Below, piece after piece: positions 6,760-9,000 of a stretch of DNA of 9,000 nt. Location of the stretch: NCBI GenBank assembly GCA_900544445.1, contig UQVK01000126.1, positions 1 to 9,000 on the forward strand. The letters run 5' to 3'. The notes under the pieces were generated by a model that was not told where the DNA came from, ran no database searches, and saw only the letters and a list, made by a program, of their open reading frames with translations. A program made the translations under genes and the position numbers. The DNA comes from an uncultured Lachnospiraceae bacterium. GTDB lineage: Bacteria > Bacillota > Clostridia > Lachnospirales > Lachnospiraceae. Positions within the stretch are counted from its first letter, which is position 1; every line of letters starts with the position of its first letter.

Positions 6760-6788
6760 TGGAACTGTGGGGAAAAAGCAAGTATAAT
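6760..6788 (+). promoter_or_regulatory. Candidate promoter of the malic enzyme gene
   Basis: A perfect TATAAT lies at 6783-6788. The best -35 at 17-bp spacing is only TGGAAC (6760-6765, 3 of 6), so strength is uncertain. The leader to the chosen ATG would be about 60 nt. Confidence 0.45.
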
Positions 6789-6801
6789 GTGTTTGAAGAT
6801 A

Positions 6802-6830
6802 AGATCCGCGTCTAAGGCAGAAGCGGATCT
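6802..6830 (+). promoter_or_regulatory. Leader hairpin before the malic enzyme gene
   Basis: AGATCCGC (6802-6809) and GCGGATCT (6823-6830) are perfect 8-bp complementary arms with a 13-nt loop. They lie between the candidate promoter and the Shine-Dalgarno site. No T-run follows, so it is not a terminator by itself. It could stabilise the mRNA, or the arms could be a protein-binding inverted repeat. Confidence 0.45.
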
Positions 6831-6846
6831 GAAATGATACAAACAC

Positions 6847-6853
6847 AGGAGGG
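6847..6853 (+). promoter_or_regulatory. Shine-Dalgarno site deciding the malic enzyme start
   Basis: AGGAGGG is followed 4 nt later by ATG 6858. The in-frame ATG at 6834 has no ribosome site and would place this motif inside the coding region. Confidence 0.75.
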
Positions 6854-6857
6854 TACA

Positions 6858-8030
6858 ATGGACTACGCAAAAGAATCATTGAAAATGCATTATGAGTTAA
6901 AGGGCAAGATTGAAGTAACCAGCCGGGCGAAAGTGGATTCCAAGGAGGCATTAAGCCTTGCCTATACACCGGGAGTCGCACAGCCCTGTCTGGAGATCCA
7001 GAAGGATATCAATAAAAGCTATGATCTGACCAGACGCTGGAATACGGTGGCTGTGATCACGGACGGAACAGCGGTTCTTGGGCTTGGCGACATCGGGCCG
7101 GAGGCCGGTATGCCGGTAATGGAAGGTAAATGCGTACTGTTTAAAGAGTTCGGCGGTGTGGACGCGATTCCTCTTTGCGTCAGATCCAAGGATGTAGACG
7201 AGATCGTAAAGGCAGTCAGCCTCTTCGCAGGAAGCTTTGGCGGCATCAACCTGGAAGACATTGCGGCGCCCAGATGTTTTGAAATCGAGAAACGACTGAA
7301 AGAATGCTGTGACATTCCCATTTTCCATGACGACCAGCACGGCACAGCGGTCATCACCCTGGCGGGCGTGATCAACGCGCTGAAGCTGGTGGGCAAAAAG
7401 ATCGAGGATGTTAAGATCGTAACATCAGGAGCAGGCGCGGCCGGCATCGCGATTATCAGGCTTCTGATGTCCATGGGACTGAAAAATGTGATCATGACAG
7501 ATAGAAAAGGCGCCATTTATGAAGGAAGAGAGGGATTAAACCCCATCAAAGAAGAGATGGCAAAGATCACCAATTTCAATCACGAAAAAGGCAGCCTTGC
7601 CGATGTGATCAAAGGCGCAGACGTGTTCATCGGCGTATCCGCGCCCGGCACGCTGACCCAGGAAATGGTGCGGACCATGGCGGACAAACCGGTTATCTTC
7701 GCGTGCGCCAACCCCACGCCGGAAATCTTCCCGGATGAGGCCAAGGCAGCCGGCGCAGCCGTAGTATCCACCGGACGCTCCGACTTCCCCAATCAGGTCA
7801 ACAACGTCTTGTGCTTCCCGGGCATCTTCCGCGGAGCTCTGGACGTGCGGGCTTCCGACATCAACGATGAAATGAAGATCGCCGCGGCTTACGCCATCGC
7901 AGGCCTGGTCAGCGACGAAGAATTAAATGCAGATTATATCCTGCCGGCGGCATTCGATCCCCGCGTAAGAGACGCAGTTGCCAAAGCAACCGCGGAGGCA
8001 GCCGTAAAAAGCGGCGTAGCCAGGATCTAG
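6858..8030 (+). CDS. Malic enzyme (malate dehydrogenase, oxaloacetate-decarboxylating)
   Basis: A 390-residue cytoplasmic enzyme that oxidatively decarboxylates malate to pyruvate and CO2 while reducing NAD(P)+. It is the short bacterial form without a phosphotransacetylase-like C-terminus. Catalytic Y36 is in LAYTPGVAQP and catalytic K91 in MEGKCVLFKEFGGVDA. The metal-binding carboxylates are E133-D134 (GGINLEDIAAP) and D159 (PIFHDDQHGTA). The dinucleotide-binding loop is SGAGAAG (G191, G193, G196), and ACANPTPEI plus the RSDFPNQVNN region complete the active site. The start at 6858 is chosen by its ribosome site. Cofactor preference is not decided here. It appears to be an independent transcription unit unrelated to the ABC operon. 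Confidence 0.95.
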   Translation: MDYAKESLKMHYELKGKIEVTSRAKVDSKEALSLAYTPGVAQPCLEIQKDINKSYDLTRRWNTVAVITDGTAVLGLGDIGPEAGMPVMEGKCVLFKEFGGVDAIPLCVRSKDVDEIVKAVSLFAGSFGGINLEDIAAPRCFEIEKRLKECCDIPIFHDDQHGTAVITLAGVINALKLVGKKIEDVKIVTSGAGAAGIAIIRLLMSMGLKNVIMTDRKGAIYEGREGLNPIKEEMAKITNFNHEKGSLADVIKGADVFIGVSAPGTLTQEMVRTMADKPVIFACANPTPEIFPDEAKAAGAAVVSTGRSDFPNQVNNVLCFPGIFRGALDVRASDINDEMKIAAAYAIAGLVSDEELNADYILPAAFDPRVRDAVAKATAEAAVKSGVARI

Positions 8031-8040
8031 AACTGCCGTT

Positions 8041-8125
8041 CGGGTACAGGGTGATTTCCAAAAAGGTACAGGGTGAAATGCAATTTGGGACGTAGACCTT
8101 TGCAAAAGGTCTACGTCCCAAATTG
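8041..8125 (-). repeat. Intergenic repeat element C: 21-bp hairpin plus 22-bp-period tail, inverted copy of A
   Basis: The stem arms 8081-8101 and 8105-8125 are a perfect 21-bp inverted repeat with a 3-nt loop. To its left, GGTACAGGGTGA occurs at 8043-8054 and again at 8065-8076, a 22-bp period. On the minus strand the element reads hairpin then tail, and the 46-nt tail matches element A at 36 of 46 positions without gaps. It fills most of the gap between the malic enzyme stop and the peptidase start. There is no T-tract on either side of the stem. Confidence 0.82.
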
Positions 8126-8131
8126 AGCAGA

Positions 8132-8137
8132 GGGAGG
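8132..8137 (+). promoter_or_regulatory. Shine-Dalgarno site of the M42 peptidase
   Basis: GGGAGG lies 7 nt before ATG 8145 and only 6 nt after the foot of hairpin C. It is not part of the stem. Confidence 0.75.
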
Positions 8138-8144
8138 TTTTTGT

Positions 8145-9000
8145 ATGAAACAATATCAGGAATATATACTGGAACATTTGAAGGAATTGCTGGCGATTGA
8201 CAGTCCTTCCGGATTCACAGGCCGGGCGGCGGATTATCTGATGCGGTTGTATCAGGACATGGGATATGAGCCGGTGCTGACGAGAAAGGGCGGCGTGATC
8301 GTGGATCTTGGCGGCGAGGAATGTGACAATGCATTTCTTATGGCGTCCCATATTGATACGCTGGGCGCTGTTATCGCGGAGATCAAAGAGAATGGCAGGC
8401 TTCGGATTTCTCCGGTGGGCGGATACGGCGCCAGTGCCATTGAGACAGAAAACTGCCGGGTCTATACCCGCGGCGGCAAGGTTTATGAGGGGACCTGCCA
8501 GCTGGTCAATGCGTCCCTGCATGTAAATACTTCATACAAGGAGACACTTCGGGACTTCCAGAACATTGAGATTGTCCTGGATGAGGATGTGCATGCGAAA
8601 GAGGATGTAAAAGCGCTGGGGATTGAAAATGGAGATTTTATCTGTTTTGATACGGCGACCCGGGTAACGGAAAGCGGGTATATCAAGAGTCGTTTTCTGG
8701 ATGATAAGTTAAGCGCCGCAGTTCTGATCGGATATGCGAAACATCTGAAGGATACAGGGAAGACGCCAAAACGTAAGATTTATCAATATTTTACGGTGTT
8801 TGAGGAAATTGGACACGGCGCCAGCGCTTCGATCCCGGAGGGTGTTACGGATGTGTTGTCTGTGGACATGGGATGTGTAGGGGACGGCATTGCCTGCACG
8901 GAAAAAGAAGTGTCCATCTGTGCAAAAGACAGTGGAGGCCCGTACAATTACAGACACGTTCTCGTACCATTCAGGCACAGACTGTTTGCAGAGCTCGGAT
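8145..9000 (+). CDS. M42-family metallopeptidase (3' end missing)
   Basis: A cytoplasmic zinc or cobalt aminopeptidase of the glutamyl aminopeptidase/FrvX/tetrahedral (TET) type, which trims peptides for amino-acid recycling. The frame is open from ATG 8145 to the right edge (285 codons); usual length is about 340-360, so the C-terminal part with the last metal-binding histidine is outside. Seen are IDSPSGFTG (18-26), the metal motif SHIDT (H69, D71), the substrate/metal region FLDDKLS (D186-D187), the catalytic pair E220-E221 (FEEIGHGAS), metal-binding D241 (SVDMGCVGD) and CAKDSGGPYNY near the end. After that motif the last 16 visible residues do not look like the family helix I would expect. 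No promoter is obvious between hairpin C and the start. Confidence 0.88.
   Translation, partial: MKQYQEYILEHLKELLAIDSPSGFTGRAADYLMRLYQDMGYEPVLTRKGGVIVDLGGEECDNAFLMASHIDTLGAVIAEIKENGRLRISPVGGYGASAIETENCRVYTRGGKVYEGTCQLVNASLHVNTSYKETLRDFQNIEIVLDEDVHAKEDVKALGIENGDFICFDTATRVTESGYIKSRFLDDKLSAAVLIGYAKHLKDTGKTPKRKIYQYFTVFEEIGHGASASIPEGVTDVLSVDMGCVGDGIACTEKEVSICAKDSGGPYNYRHVLVPFRHRLFAELG

Noticed and set aside
6834..6857. ATG at 6834 as malic enzyme start
   Set aside because: It has no ribosome site, and the strong AGGAGGG before ATG 6858 would be inside the coding region.

Overview
The window looks like the chromosome of a Gram-positive anaerobe of the Clostridia, most likely a Lachnospiraceae-type gut bacterium. 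This is inferred from moderately high GC, purine-rich Shine-Dalgarno sites (AGGAGG type) before most genes, all genes on one strand, and the style of the proteins: a short malic enzyme, an M42 peptidase, and a two-component system beside FtsX-type ABC genes. Species cannot be named from the sequence alone. No tRNA, rRNA, CRISPR array, transposase or phage gene is visible, and no gene-free stretch exceeds 190 bases.

Layout, left to right: (1) the 3' part of an RlmI-type 23S rRNA m5C methyltransferase, cut by the window edge; (2) an intergenic repeat element (A) and a promoter; (3) an OmpR-type response regulator overlapping by 4 bp a short membrane histidine kinase with almost no extracellular part; (4) a perfect hairpin (B), a direct-repeat operator candidate and an extended -10 promoter; (5) a three-gene ABC operon with an unusual ATPase / 8-TM permease / ATPase order; (6) a malic enzyme gene with its own promoter and leader hairpin; (7) a second copy of the repeat element, inverted (C); (8) the 5' part of an M42 aminopeptidase, cut by the right edge.

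The likely functional unit is genes 3 to 5. A kinase without a sensory ectodomain and its regulator sit directly upstream of an ABC system whose permease has two ectodomains. This resembles the logic of peptide-sensing and detoxification modules (Bce-like or MacB-like), where the transporter helps sense the drug or envelope stress and the regulator switches on the transporter operon. A CTGTCAG repeat with 11-bp period just upstream of the ABC promoter is the candidate regulator site. The substrate cannot be read from the sequence.

The least conventional signal is non-coding. Elements A and C share one architecture (a GGGAC...GTCCC hairpin followed by a 46-nt tail built on a 22-bp period) and lie in opposite orientation on either side of the whole regulatory/ABC/malic-enzyme block. 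Hairpin B shares only the GGGGACG foot. Inner stem sequences differ between the copies but stay perfectly paired, as expected of a mobile REP-like family under selection for structure. The methyltransferase, malic enzyme and peptidase are ordinary housekeeping genes.
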